Origin: Ehretia macrophylla
Taxonomy: Eukaryota > Streptophyta > Magnoliopsida > Boraginales > Ehretiaceae
DNA: 64,000 bases
Reading direction: 5' to 3'
Assembly: GCA_037974665.1 (NCBI GenBank)
Contig: CM075767.1
Span: 684,501-748,500 of the forward strand
The position numbers and the translations under genes are program-made. Below the pieces are notes generated by a model, which had not been told where the DNA came from, did no database searches, and was given only the letters and a program-made list of their open reading frames with translations. Positions 34,658 to 47,105 of the stretch are shown piece after piece; within the stretch, counting starts at the first letter, position 1, and every line of letters begins with the position of its first letter.

Positions 34658-37095
34658 TGTGAAACCCCACTTTTCCTGCTTATCTCGTTTTACGTGCTTT
34701 ACCTCATTTTGCATGCATATGATCTGTTTATGTGCTATAGGACCTAGAAAGTTATAATTTTGATGTCAATACTTCTAATACGTGCTAAATGTGCATTCAT
34801 GAAATTTTCATCAAAAACGGAGTCAGAAATTTTATCGTCGATTTTCAGTGAATAGTGTTTTCGAAACACGTCCGCTATAATTTTGAAACTGGTGTTTTTA
34901 ACCCTTCTAGCCCTAGTACACGGACTTTAATAGACCTGTCTTTGATTAAAACAGTTTTAAACTCGGCTTAGGAATTTATTAGGGTTTTTACACCGACTTT
35001 TGCGAAAATCGAGTTTTAAGCCGACTCGGGTAGAATTGTTTGATTGTAAAACTTATTGTCACCTAAAAATAACCTACTTGAGCTAGCTTGGGTGTTGAAT
35101 AATTGTTTTGAACTTTGGTGATCAAGAAAATGCATTTAAAGTCAAGAAAACACTAAAAATAATTAGTTTCCACTTTGACTTTCTTTTATTTATTTGACCT
35201 TAGCTTAATATATGATCAACACACATTGAAAACAAAGCAAAACACCACCAAAAACACACACAAAACCGTGGCTCCTTGGAGGAGAAAGATAAAGGCATTT
35301 TCAAAGTATTTTTCTCACAGATTTTGCGTTTCAAAGCCGAATTGAGTGATTCAAAGCTTGAAATTGATTGTTTGGCATCCATTCTACACATTTCTTGCAT
35401 CAAAACACATCAAAGGTGAGAGAAAAATTCTAGATCTCAAAATGTCATTTTTGTGTTTTTGCGTATAAATGAAGATTGAACCGTGAGAACTGTAATATGA
35501 TGTTAGATTATTGCTCCTTGCATGCTAGGGATCATTATATACTAATACTACGAGTTTCTGTCGGGTATAGCATAATTTTTATTTTCCGGGTATTTAATTT
35601 TGATTAAAATGTTCAAAGTTGATTTAATTGAGTTGCGTTGCTCGAAATCGATTGCCGTCGATTTCTAAATGCTTGATAATTACGTGTTAGCGCTGTTGTA
35701 ATGCCTAATTTTCGATTACATTGTTTGTGTGAAAATCCGGAAAATCCAGCCATGACGTCATAGGGTTTTATAGTTATCGTGCATGTTTTGTAGGTGTTAT
35801 GGTGGATTTCCGAGAGGGGTAATGTAGTAGATTGAATGGGTGAGTGATAGGAACTGATTTGGCAATGTTTGGATTAGTAGATTGTAAGTTATGAATTTTA
35901 GAAGTTTAGGTTGTCATTCTTTAATTTCTTGAACGATGCCTTAGATGGTTGGGTAGTGTTCGAGTGATGAATGGTGAGTCGTTGTTGAGTAATTTAGGGT
36001 TTAATTATGTATATTATGCATGTCCGGTTAGATGGCCTACTTTGTCATCTAACTACGTTGTTTGATGTTTAATTTAATATTGATGTTATATTGATGTTAT
36101 ATTGATGTTATTGATTGATTATTATTGAATGCGGGAATCGGGCACTCTTGTTGCTGATCTCCCAATTGATTGATCGATTTATGCTTGCATGATGATTGAT
36201 GAATATGGAGCCTTGGTATGTGTGTGCCACCTCTCGGGCAGCGTCGGGCTGTCGGGTTGAAACCGGCATGACTGCCATAGGCTACCCCCAGCTCGCATGA
36301 CGGAGATGTCATGGAGGGAAGGGGATAGTGAGGTACCTCGGGTGCGTGAGTAATGGGGAGTTATAAGAAGAACGGTTGAGATCGTGATGGCGTTTGGAGC
36401 TACACCAAATAGAGTATCCTTATTGAATGGTCATATAGTTATGTGATGATAGCTTTATTTATGTTATTATGTTGTTGTGTGTTTACTTGCTCAAAGGACT
36501 AAATCCAAGGAGCGTAGTGAATACTGTCGAGATCTATCGGATCCTCACTGAGCTTATTTATATAAGCTCACTCTCTATTAATGCATGCTTACAGGTGTTG
36601 CAGAGCCGGATTACGGGTATGTGCCTCCTGAAGAGGAGAATGTGGAAAATGTGCTTTACGTGGACGAGTCATATGTTCCCGAGTCTTATCCATGATTATA
36701 TGTTGTTTAATGTCATGTATATTAGCTTAATAGACTTTTATATGCTTTGTGGTTCTTATTGTAATAGATGTTGGAAGATGATGATCCAAATGGTGTTAAC
36801 TTAGTGGCTTTCTTTTGTCTATGGTTAAGTTGTAAATATGTCTCAACTTATTTTTTTGAAATGTATGATAAGGTTGAGGTATTGTATGTTATGTTGGAAC
36901 GGAGGCGTATAACGAGGATGGTTTATTGTATATTATGATTGTGTTGTATGTTGTTGTTTGAATTAAGGAGTTGCTGGATGTATGATGTTTAATGAGGTTG
37001 GTTTGGAACCTCGGTGTCCTATTTACTGTCGTTATACTGCTAATATTCCGTTGCGTCCTGACTGATCATAGGAGGGGTCGTGTTGGGGCGTGACA
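34658..37095 (+). mobile_element. LARD 3' LTR
   Basis: 2438 bp, nearly identical to the 5' LTR (one extra C near the start, scattered substitutions). Donor-like site at 35416, acceptor-like AG at 36594, U3 motif at 34849. It ends at 37095 before the cagac duplication, with Tekay A RNase H resuming at 37101. Confidence 0.95.
36585..36695 (+). CDS. Conserved acidic micro-ORF in LARD 3' LTR (36 aa)
   Basis: Identical in sequence to the 5' LTR copy at 31357-31467. If LTR transcription starts near the TATATAAG at about 36560, this copy would lie at the very start of a downstream read-out transcript. Confidence 0.35.
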   Translation: MLTGVAEPDYGYVPPEEENVENVLYVDESYVPESYP

Positions 37096-37100
37096 CAGAC

Positions 37101-38992
37101 CTTCCTTCGAAGCATCACTATAGGTCACCAGATTATGATAGCCCTCAGGCAAGGCAAGAATAGGAGCTGTAGTCAATCTCTTCTTCAATTCCTGGAAGCT
37201 GGCCTCGCATTTATCACTCCAGTCAAATACTGTTTTCTTCTGAGTAAGTTGAGTTAAAGGCCCTGCGATCTTAGAGAAATTCTTGACGAACCTCCGATAA
37301 TACCTAGCTAAACCAAGGAAGCTACGGATCTCCGTGACAGTTTCAGGTCGTTTCCAAGATAACACAACTTCAATCTTCGCTAGGTCAACAGAAATACCAT
37401 CTTGCAAGATAATATGGCCAAGAAAAGCAACTTGCTTAAGCCAAAATTCACATTTGCTAAACTTTGCAAATAACTAATGCTCCTGAAGAGTCTGCAACAC
37501 AATTCTGAGATGTTGTTCATGTTCCGCCTCAGATCTAGAGTAAACAAGAATATCATCAATGAAGATAACCACAAATTGGTCTAGATAAGGACGGAATACC
37601 CTCTGCATTAAGTCCATGAATGCGGTGGGAGCATTAGTAAGACCAAACGGCAAGGCAACAAACTCATAATGGCCATATCGAGTTCTGAAAGCAGTTTTAG
37701 GAACATCATCTTTCTTAATCCTCAGCTGATAATAGCCTTCCCTCAGATCGAATTTAGAGAATACCTTGGCGCCTTGCAACTGATCAAATAACTCTTCAAT
37801 TAAAGGCAAAGGATATTTATTTTTGATGGTTACCTGATTAAGACCCCGATAATCAATGGATAAGCGAAGAGATCCGTCTTTCTTTTTAACAAATAGGACT
37901 GGCGCACCCCAAGGTGAAGAACTCGGCTGAATGAATCCTTTCTCAAGCAAGCCCTGCAATTGAACTTTCAATTCCTGCAATTCGGGTAGAGCCATTCTAT
38001 ACGGAGTCCTAGAGATAGGTGAAGTCCCTGGCAATAAGTCAATCATGAACTCTATCTCCCTATCAGGCGGTAACCCAGGTAATTCCTCAGGAAAGACCCC
38101 TGGAAACTCCCTCACGATAGGTACATCATTCAATTTCAATTGATCCACAGGTTGATTAATCAAATATGCAAGATAAGCCTCACAACCCTTGCTCAATAAT
38201 TTAGATGCTCTAACAGAAGAAATAATAGGAGTTCCCGTAGATTTTCTACTACCAATTATTTTAAGTACAGGCTGGTCGGGCATTTCTAGATACACAATCT
38301 TCTTCCTACAATCAAGTTGGGCATAATATTTACTTAACCAGTCCATCCCCAATATAATTTCAAAGTCGCGGAAAGGTAGAATAATTAAATCGGCAGGAAA
38401 AACACGACCTTGAATATAAATATTACATGCCTTGCAGACAGATTTGGTGACAAACTTCGGCCCCATAGGAGTGTAAACCACAATATCATGCAACAATTTA
38501 TCATGTTTCAACTTAGCATTTTGTGCACAAATAGGGGTAATAAATGAATGCGAAGCCCCAGAATCAATTAAAACCTTAACTGATTGATCATTAAGAAGAA
38601 AAATACCTTCTACCACAGCAGTCGTATCCGGAAGCTCCTCAACATCCAAAGCAAATACACGGGCCTGACCTTGTGGTAGTGGTGGTGCAGCTGGTGCCCT
38701 GGTCTAAGAGTTCTGAGCTGACGTCTGACCCCTAGGGTTCTTAAATTTCTGACAGTCCTTAACCCTGTGTTGATCACTACCACATCCGGTACACCGGCCC
38801 AATCTCTTCCAACAAACCTCCTCAGTATGGCCCTGGCGTTTACAGAAGCTGCACTGCTGGTGACGTCTTAGAGCAGTGCCTCCCGAAGGAACTCTGTAAG
38901 TAGAGGTAGCTAAACTACCCTGTTGTGAACGGGACACCGCTGGACGGGATTGACTCTGAGTCTGACTCTGAACTGGTCGTGTCTGAGTCTGA
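37101..38992 (-). pseudogene. pol: Tekay A gag end, protease, RT and RNase H start
   Basis: Minus strand order: zinc knuckles [14 protein letters not shown] and [14 protein letters not shown] (about 38850-38745), stop TAG where B has CAG (near 38705), protease with [12 protein letters not shown] (near 38560), then RT with [25 protein letters not shown] and the catalytic FIDDILVYS (near 37560). A second CAG-to-TAG stop lies near 37475. RT thumb and RNase H start ([23 protein letters not shown]) follow to 37101, where the LARD interrupts. The protein cannot be made as one piece. Gag is interrupted on the other side by the solo LTR at 38998. Confidence 0.92.
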
Positions 38993-38997
38993 GTAGG

Positions 38998-41510
38998 TGT
39001 GACGCCCGAGATTCTACCGTACACATTTTTAAATGTTGCATCCATTAATTGTGCATTAAATTATGTGCTTTACCTGTTGTCTTTCTTGGTCACTATTCAT
39101 TCAATTTTTAAACTGCATTATATTAGTGAATTAGCATTTTTATTAAATCATATTAATTGTTAAAGGAATGTGAAAATTGTGCAATTGAGCTAGGAGCGAT
39201 AGGAGCACTCGTTTAGAAAATAATTTTAGTAGTTCAATGAATAGTGTTACGTAACTAACTTAGAGTTTTAATTAACTAGCACACATGCTTCACTTTAGGC
39301 TCGTTTTAAGCTTACTACGCGCATTATAAGTGACCTTTTAAATACCCAAACTTGACCCCACCCAACTATGCACCCTATATTACCCACCTTAGCTCATAAC
39401 TAGCAAAGAACAAAACAAAAAAATGCTGAAAAATCACTGTAGCAAATCCGAGAATAGTGTAGGAGGAGAATGAGAGGATTTTGCTCATCAAATCTTCAAG
39501 CCAAGCCAAGCCAAGCTAGGAGCAAGTAGTTTAGGGTGTTTGCTAGCCTCCCGAGAGTTCCTACGCGCAATTGGTGAGGGTTTTCATGACTTTTTATGCA
39601 TATCTAAAATGTTACATTTTTCTTGATTTGTTGAAAATGTTATCAAATGCTATTGCAAAGCTTATCTATGCTATTATACCTTGTATATAAGTGCTAGAGA
39701 ACACATTTGAGCTATTAGTTCGCATTTTAAACGGTTGGAATCGTCATTTGAATTTATGAGGTGAATAGTGACGTTTTTCTAGGGTTTTATGTAATTGCAC
39801 GTATTAGCTTGATTCAACACTCCTAATAGATGCCTTAGGTGCTAATGAAGGTAGTCTAATAGCCCCGTGCACTTGAATTGCTCTAGAATCGCATAAAACG
39901 TGAAATAGCCGACTTTAACAAAGGAGTTTCGGGGTTCATGCGAATCCGGGTGGATTCGGGCTTCACTTCTAGTATTCTTAGGCTACCTAGGTGCTATAGA
40001 AGCTTTGATAACCCTTATTTGAAGTCCAGATAAGGTATGTGTAGTTTAAAACCATAAGAGGGAATTTGGAGCTTTTGGGTAATCGCGAGCGTTTGAATGA
40101 GTTAGAGGGTTGAGAGGGTACCTTGAGGGTTAGTTAGAAGGTTGGGAGAGTTTCCCTTGAAAATGGAATCATTAACCTTGGTTTGGAAGAGAAATAGTTT
40201 GAAAAATAAAGGGGTTTAGGTGCAATTTCGGTTGACTCACACTTCTAAACCCATGGCATGACTTCTTGAGTGTTTATATGTGGTTTCAAGTTGATTTGGA
40301 GCTTTTGGTATGATTCTATGCTTATTTTGTAAATATCCCTTTGTAAAACTGCTTATTAGCTTATATAATTGCTTCTATTCTAACTGCCTCGAGGTCAACC
40401 TACTTTGTTGATCCTCCTATGTGTTAATGCTTATATTATTGCTATTAACTTGCCATTGTTAAGTGCATTGCATAGTGGTTGCGCAACCATAGTGTCAGGG
40501 GCGGATGTGTTGAATATCGGCTGGGCGGCAGAGGGCTTGCCGGTGGATATTCAAACTCCGTGCCCTAGTCCCTCATTCGCCTGGTCCGGAGATTGCCAGG
40601 GAATGTTGGGTCGTAGGATTATCGGGGTACATCCGGAGTACACCCACTGGAGTGTTTGGGGTTATGCCGGCTTATCGTGATCGTGATCGTGGTTCGTGGA
40701 TCGGGAATGAAGACCAGTGAAGATTGGTGTATAGGGGTTATGAGAAATGTATCCTTTCAAATATGTGGTTATTTAAGCTATCATTGTTTCTTGATTTGCT
40801 CAATTGTTATTGTTGTTAACTGTATTACTTGTCGCATTGCACGCCCCGGGACCTTATCCCTCACTGGGCAACAGTGGTTGCTCATACCTCGCTAACATGT
40901 TTCAGGTGGCGCAGTTGGAGGAGTTGCATTAGTTGCTGTGTCTAGTTGCTTGAGGTGGACTATGTTCTTGTTGATGAGAGTAGGACTTGTTTTCTTTACT
41001 TTATGTTCTATTTTGTAACCTAAGTGATATGTGTATATTATATAGTTTGCAAATTGAGGGATAGATGTTGTAGTGGTAGATTTAGAACCATGGCATGTAA
41101 TAACTTATATTTCTGCTATTAGCTTCTTCGCATGCTTGGGAGTGAATGGCTTAAAGTAGAAATGTTTGATCTTTCAATTATGTTTAATTGATTTCCTAGA
41201 ATGTCATGATTATAAAACTATGTTGATAATAAGTTCTCGCATGCTTGTGTGTTTTGGAACTATTGTGTACTATAAGGCTCGGATGGCCTTAGAACTTTGA
41301 TGTTTAATTAAGAAAAGCTTGTATTGTATTGTTGAGACTTTGTTTGAGTGTTTACAGGTTTTTAGAATGTCCACGGTACAGGGGAGACTCTGTCCGTGTG
41401 TCGGGTCCGGACTTAACCATTCGGAAAAAATTTGTGACCGGGCTTGGTATTGGGTTGAGAATAGCATGGTCATTAGAGCCTCCGGTCTCGTGAGGGATCG
41501 GGGCGTTACA
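38998..41510 (+). mobile_element. Solo LTR S5, Tekay (F3) family, in gag of element A
   Basis: Starts TGTGACGCCCGAGATTCTACC, ends GAGGGATCGGGGCGTTACA, with exact gtagg duplications (38993-38997 and 41511-41515). 2513 bp, opposite orientation to A. U3 motif TGAATAGTGTTACGTAAC at 39238. Donor-like AATTG|GTGAGGG at 39574 and acceptor-like ATGTTTCAG ending at 40905 (putative intron of 1332 bp). The short frame after it reads VAQLEELH then stop. The GC-rich block with a 91-aa open frame is at 40405-40680. Confidence 0.94.
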
Positions 41511-41515
41511 GTAGG

Positions 41516-42403
41516 CCCTGTATAACTCTATGTCTGCCTCGGCTGTGAATTCTGCCCAACTGAAATAGCCTGACTCTGGTACCCCTGACTCTGTGACTGA
41601 AACTGCCACTTATTAGGTTGACCAGTCTCAGCTAACACGTCTGCCTTGCGCTTCTTATATCTCGAGGCGGCTCGGACCACTGCAGCATAATTAGGGAAAT
41701 CATTTGCAGATAGATTAAACATAATATCCCTTCTCAATCCCAGGATGAATCTCTGGATCTTCATGTCCTCTGGCTGTATCAAGGCTGGCACATAACGAGA
41801 AAGCCTAGTAAAAGTAGCCTCATATTGATCCACTGTCATACTTCCCTATTTTAAGTTTATGAACTCTGCTTGACGCCTCTCGCGGGCAACCACCGATATG
41901 TACTTGTCTCGAAACTCTCGGACGAAGTCAGCCTACGAATGATGAACCCTCTCGGCTTCCCATTTCTCACTGATAATACGCCACCAATCTTCAGCGTCAC
42001 CTTCTAGAAGGAATGCGGCATAAGTAATCTTCCTATCATCATGGCACTCGAGTATTGCAGCCACCCTTTCAAACTTCCTCAACCACATTTCAGCCTTCAT
42101 ATCATCCGGTTCTCCAAAGAAAGTGTAGGCCCCATGATGAATAAATCGATCATACAAATTACCTCCGGTAGTACCACTACCCCTAGCTCTTGCAGCCTGA
42201 TTACCTCCAGCAACCCCTGTCTGACCCTGCTGTGTCACAAACTGGGCGATGGTATTCATAACAGTGGCCATTATGGCTAAGATCTGTGCCGTACTCGGTT
42301 CCTGAACTGGGAGTGCATTACCTGCCAATCCGGCTTCTTGCCCATGAACCTCTTCCGGTTCTCTATCGACATTCTGATTCTCAGTACGACGGCGGGGCCC
42401 CAT
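41516..42403 (-). pseudogene. gag: Tekay A gag, N-terminal and capsid part
   Basis: Starts MGPRRRTENQ at 42403. The retrotransposon-gag domain follows: [32 protein letters not shown] (42403-41933), then [28 protein letters not shown] (41839-41528). The frame is lost between about 41930 and 41840, where B remains open ([12 protein letters not shown]...), so there is a stop or indel. The QS-rich spacer then runs into the solo LTR at 41510 and resumes at 38992. The role in an intact element is the virus-like-particle capsid. Confidence 0.9.
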
Positions 42404-42758
42404 CTTGAATAGCTAGAATGCAAAGTGTTATGACAGGTATATATGTGTATTTATGCAATTTATAAGTAAACATATAAAGAAAAGTTCAAATAGATTCACA
42501 TAAAGTCAAGTATATAGAAGTTCATATAAGTATTCTACATTCTTGAAGAACACATAAGTCACTAGATCATACTTGACATTCTAGACTCTTGTTATTCAAT
42601 TTCCATGCTAGCATGTTCATTACCAAATCAAATTTCACTTGACCAAACAAGTAATCCTTAATTCATGTAATCATGCAATCATATAATAGACCTCTCTACC
42701 CACAGACCGAGAAAATTAACCCGGCTTCATGCATTTAATAGCTCTGATACCACCTAAA
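42404..42758 (-). other. Tekay A leader with primer-binding site
   Basis: 355 bp between gag and the 5' LTR. The minus strand at 42752-42741 reads TGGTATCAGAGC, the initiator-Met-tRNA primer-binding site, 6 nt from the LTR. No ORF. Confidence 0.9.
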
Positions 42759-45239
42759 TGTCATGCCCCAACCCAACCCCCAAGCTAAAGGTTAAGTCCG
42801 GACCCGACACACGGACAGAGTCTCCCCTGTACCGTGGACATTCTAAAAACCTGTAAACTCTCAAATAAGGTAACCACAAGATAAACAAGCTTTTCATGGC
42901 TAAATATTTAAAGATTCAAGGCCATCTGAGCCTTGAAGCAAACAACAATTCCAAAACCACACAAGCATGCAAGTAACTTTGTTTACAACATAGTTTAATA
43001 GCCATGGCATTCTAGGATAACCTTAAAACATACTTAAAAGATAAAACATTCTACATTAAGCCATTCACTCCCAAGCATGCAAAGTGAATAAAAGCATAAA
43101 CATAAGTTATTACAAGACATAGGCTTCCAAATCTACACTACAACCAACTATCCTTCAACTTCTTACAACAACCAACATAAACATAGCCCTTAGGCCATAA
43201 AATAGATACACAAGTACCAAATAGAAACAAGAAGGCACAACCACCTCAGAATAACACACAGCAACTAGGGCAAAGGCTCTATATGCACCTCTTCCTCCTC
43301 CACTACTACCTCAACAAGTTAGGGATCACCCTCCGCGTCTCCTGAAACATATTTCTAGGTATGAGAAACCACTGTTGCCCAGTGAGGGGTATAGTCCCGG
43401 GGCGTGCAATGCAACAGGTAATACAGTTAAACAACAATAACAATTAGACAATTAAAGAAACAATGATAACTTAAATAATCACACTTTTAAAAGGATACAT
43501 TTCACATAACCCCTATACATCAATCTTCACTGGTCTTCATTCACGATCCACGAACCATGATCACGATCACGATAAGCCGGCATAACCCCAAACACTCCAG
43601 TGGGTGTACTCCAGATGTACCCCGATAATCCTACAACCCAACACCCCCTGACAATCTCCGGACCAGGCGAGTGAGGGAATAGGGTACGGAGTTTGAATAT
43701 CCACTGGCAAGCCCTCTGCCGCCCAGCCGATATTCAACACAACCGCCCCTGACACTATGGCTGCGCAACCACTATGCAATGCACTTTACAATGGCAAGTT
43801 AATATCAATAATATAAGCAATAACACATAGGAGGATCAACAAAGTAGGTTGACCTCGATGCAGTTAGAATAAAAGCAATTATATAAGCTAATAAGTAGTT
43901 TTACAAAGGGACATATACATGATAAGCATGGAATCATACCGAAAGCTCCAAATCAACTTGAAACCACATTTAAACACTCGATGAGTCATGCCATGGTCTT
44001 AGAAGCGTGAGACAACCGAAATTTCACTTAAACCCCTTTGTTTTTCACACTATTTCTCTTCCAATCCCAAGTTAATGATTCAATTTCAAAGGGAAGCTTT
44101 CCCAACCTTCTAACTAACCCTCAAGGATCCCTTTCAACCCTCTAACTCATTCAAACGCCCGCAAATACCCCAAAAGCCCCAAATTCCCTCTTATGGCTTT
44201 AAACTACACATACCTTATCCGGGCTTCAAACAAGGGTTATCAAAGCTTCTATAGCACCTAGGTAGCCTAAGAATACTAGAAGTGAAGCCCGAATCCACCC
44301 GGATTCGTATTAACCCCGAAACCCCTTTGTTAAAGTCGGCTATTTCATGTTTTATGCGATTCTAGAGCAATTCAAGTGCACGGGGCTATTAGACTACCTT
44401 CATTAGCACCTAAGGCATCTAATAGGAATGTTGAATCAAGCTAATACGTACAATTACACAAAACCCTAGAAAAATGTCACTATTCACCTCATAAATCAAA
44501 CTAACGATTCTAACCGTTTAAAAAGCGAAACGATGGCTCAAATATGTTCTCTAGCATTCATATACATGGTATAATAGCATAGATAATTAATACAATAGCA
44601 TTTGATCACATTTTCAACAAATCAAGAAAATGGCAACTATTTAGAAATGCGAAAACAAGCCGTGAAATCCCTCACCAATGCACGTAGGAACACCTAGGAG
44701 GCTTGCACACACCCTAATCTACTTGCTCAAGGCTTGGAGAGGCTTGGATCGAAGAGTTGAAGATGAAAAATTCCTCCCAAGTGCAAAGAGGGGCTATCGG
44801 CTTCTGCTCCTATTTTTCCAGCTTTTTTTTTCTTGCATTGTATGAGCTTATAAGGTTATTTAATGAAATAGCTAAGGTGGGGTCTTGTTTAGGTGCTTAA
44901 GTGGTCAATTATAATGCGCGTAGTAAGCTTAAAACGAGCCTAAAGTGAAGGATGTGAGCTAGCTAATTAATTTACCAAGTTTTGTTACGTAATACTATTC
45001 ATTGAACCACTAAAAGCATTTTCTAAACAAGCTCTCCTATCGCCTCTAGCTCAATTGCATATTTTTCCCTCTACTCTAACAATTAATATCATTTAAATAA
45101 AATGTTAATTAACTAATAGAATGTAGTTTGAAAACGGAGTGAATAGTAGCTAAAGAAGGCAGTTAGTAAGCACAAAAGGAAATGCGCAAACGAGGAATAC
45201 AACAATAATTAAATGCATGGCTAAATCTCGGGCGTCACA
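42759..45239 (-). mobile_element. Tekay A 5' LTR
   Basis: 2481 bp. The plus strand runs TGTCATGCCCCAACCC to CTCGGGCGTCACA. Donor-like CATTG|GTGAGGG at 44675, acceptor-like ATGTTTCAG|GAGACG ending at 43342 (putative intron of 1334 bp). The acidic frame after the acceptor is broken by TAA in this copy (DAEGDP then stop). GC-rich block at 43567-43779. U3 carries GAATAGTATTACGTAAC near 44990. Confidence 0.93.
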
Positions 45240-45244
45240 GATAA

Positions 45245-47105
45245 AGTCTCCCGGGGCGTGCAATGCAACAGGTAATACAGTTAAACAATAATAGCAATTA
45301 AACCATTCAAGAAATAACAATAGCTTAAGTAACCACACATTAAAAGGATACATTACACTTAACCCCAACACTCCAAATCTTCACTTGATCTTCATTCACG
45401 ATCCACGAACCACGATCTCGATCACGATAAGCCGGCATAACCCCAAACACTCCAGTGGGTGTAATCCGGATGTACCCCGATAAACCTACGACCCAACACC
45501 CCTTGGCAATCTCTGAACCAGGCAAGTAAGGGAATAGGGTACGGAGTTTGAATATCCACTGGCAAGCCCTCTGCCGCCCAACCGATATTCAACACAACCG
45601 CCCCTGACACTATGGTTGGACAACCACTATGCAATGCACTTAATAATGGCAAGTCAATATCAACAATATGATCAATAACACGTAGGAGGATTAACAAAGT
45701 AGGTTGACCTCAGAACAGTTAGAATAGAAGCAGTTTCTACAAGCAATTAAGCAATTTTACAAAGGAGCATATTCAAGATATCCATAGAATTATGTCAAAA
45801 GCTCCAAAACAACTTGAAACCACATTTAAACACATAAGGAGTCATGCCAAGGTTTTAGATGCGAGAGACAATCGAATTTACCCTTAAACCCATTTGTTAT
45901 TCAATCCGTTTTCCTTCCAAACTCAAGTTAATGTTTCAAATTCGAGGGGAAGCAATACCAATCTTCTAAATAACCCTTAAGGTACCCCTATAACCCTCAA
46001 ACACATTCAATTACCCGCAATTACCCCGAAAGCCCCAATTTCCCTCTTATAGCATTGAACTACACATACTTCAACCGGGCTTCAAACAAGAGTTAGCAAA
46101 GCTTCTATAGCACCTAGGTAGCCTAAGAATACCAAATGTGAAGCCCGAATCCACCCGGATTAGCATTAACCCCGAAACCCCTTTTATAAAGTTGGCTATT
46201 TCATATTTTATGCAAGTTTAGAGCAATTCTAGTGCACGGGGCTATTGGAATACCTTCATTAGCACTTAAGGCATCTATTAGAAGCATTGAATCAAGCTAA
46301 TACGCACAATTACACAAAATCCTAGAAATCCCGTCACTATTCACCCCTACGAATCAACCATCGATTTCTACCGTTTAAAATGCGAACTAATGGTTTAAAT
46401 GTGTTCTCTAGCAACTATATACAACGTATAATAGCATAGGTAAGCATTACAATAGCATTTGATCATATTTTTAACAAATCAAGAAATGAGCAACAATTTT
46501 AAAATGCACAAATAAGCATGAAAACCCTCACCAATGCGGGCAAGAGCTCTCGGGAGACTAGCAAACACCCTAAACTACTTGTTCCGAGCTTGGAGAGGCT
46601 TGGATTGAAGAGTTGGAGAGCAAAATTTCCTTCTTTTTCCTGTTTGCTGCTGTCGGGTTTCAGCTTCTTTTTTCAGCTTTTATTTTTTTCTTTCTTTGCT
46701 AGTTATGAGACTAAGTGGTGTGTTGTGTGAGTTTTTATTAAAGGGGGGTCAAGTTGGGTGTTTATGTGGGTTATTAAAATGAGTCTAACAAGCTCTAAAA
46801 CGAGTCTAAGGTGCAAAACGAATGCTAGCTAATTAAAACACTAAGTTAAGTTACATAACACTATTCCTAGTTTGCTAAAACATTTTATAAACAAGTGCTC
46901 CTATCGATCCTAGCTCAGTTGCACATTTTTCCCATTCCTATAACAATTAATATGATTTAATAAAAATGCTAATTCATTAATATAATGCAGTTGAAAAATG
47001 GAATGAATAGTAACTAAGAAAGACAACAAGTAAACCACAGAATTAAATGCACAATTAATGGATGCAACAGTAAGTGAATGCATGGCAAAAAGCTCGGGCG
47101 TCACA
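45245..47105 (-). mobile_element. Tekay B 3' LTR, main part
   Basis: Continues the LTR broken at 25038. Sense start TGTGACGCCCGAGC at 47105. Donor-like CATTG|GTGAGGG at 46531. It contains the GC-rich block (45422-45697). Compared with B's 5' LTR it retains 'aaatgtgaagcccgaatc' (46134) and 'ggaataccttcattagcac' (46248), two short segments missing in the 5' copy (58796 and 58894). Confidence 0.92.

Larger units (their letters stand above)
29431..37095 (+). mobile_element. Complete non-autonomous LTR retrotransposon (LARD type, F1)
   Basis: 7665 bp with exact cagac duplications (29426-29430 and 37096-37100). Two LTRs of 2437 and 2438 bp differ at roughly 30 positions by eye (near 1.2 percent), so the insertion is fairly recent. 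The internal region of 2790 bp starts with a primer-binding site TGGTATCAGAGC and ends with stem-loop plus polypurine tract. No gag or pol domain is visible in any frame, so replication must depend on proteins supplied in trans. It sits in the RNase H region of Tekay A in opposite orientation. The termini and the pre-PPT stem-loop resemble Tekay. Confidence 0.95.
25039..45239 (-). mobile_element. Tekay/Del-type chromovirus A with nested LARD and solo LTR
   Basis: Exact gataa duplications at 25034-25038 and 45240-45244. LTRs are 42759-45239 (5') and 25039-27517 (3'). Primer-binding site TGGTATCAGAGC lies at 42752-42741 (exact). The gag starts at 42403 and the pol runs to beyond 27518. Insertions are the F3 solo LTR 38998-41510 in gag and the LARD 29431-37095 in RNase H, both in the opposite orientation to A. 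The uninterrupted length is about 10 kb. Family evidence: two CCHC knuckles, DSG protease, FIDDIL RT, HHCC and DDE integrase, and a chromodomain-like [19 protein letters not shown] tail typical of Tekay/Del chromoviruses. Confidence 0.93.

Noticed and set aside
37474..38649. Endogenous pararetrovirus (caulimovirus-like) RT
   Set aside because: The order gag, protease, RT, RNase H, integrase and flanking LTRs is that of Ty3/gypsy. No movement-protein or coat motif is seen.
42741..42752. tRNA-like sequence
   Set aside because: Only the 12-nt primer-binding complement is present. No tRNA cloverleaf lies around this or the other primer sites.
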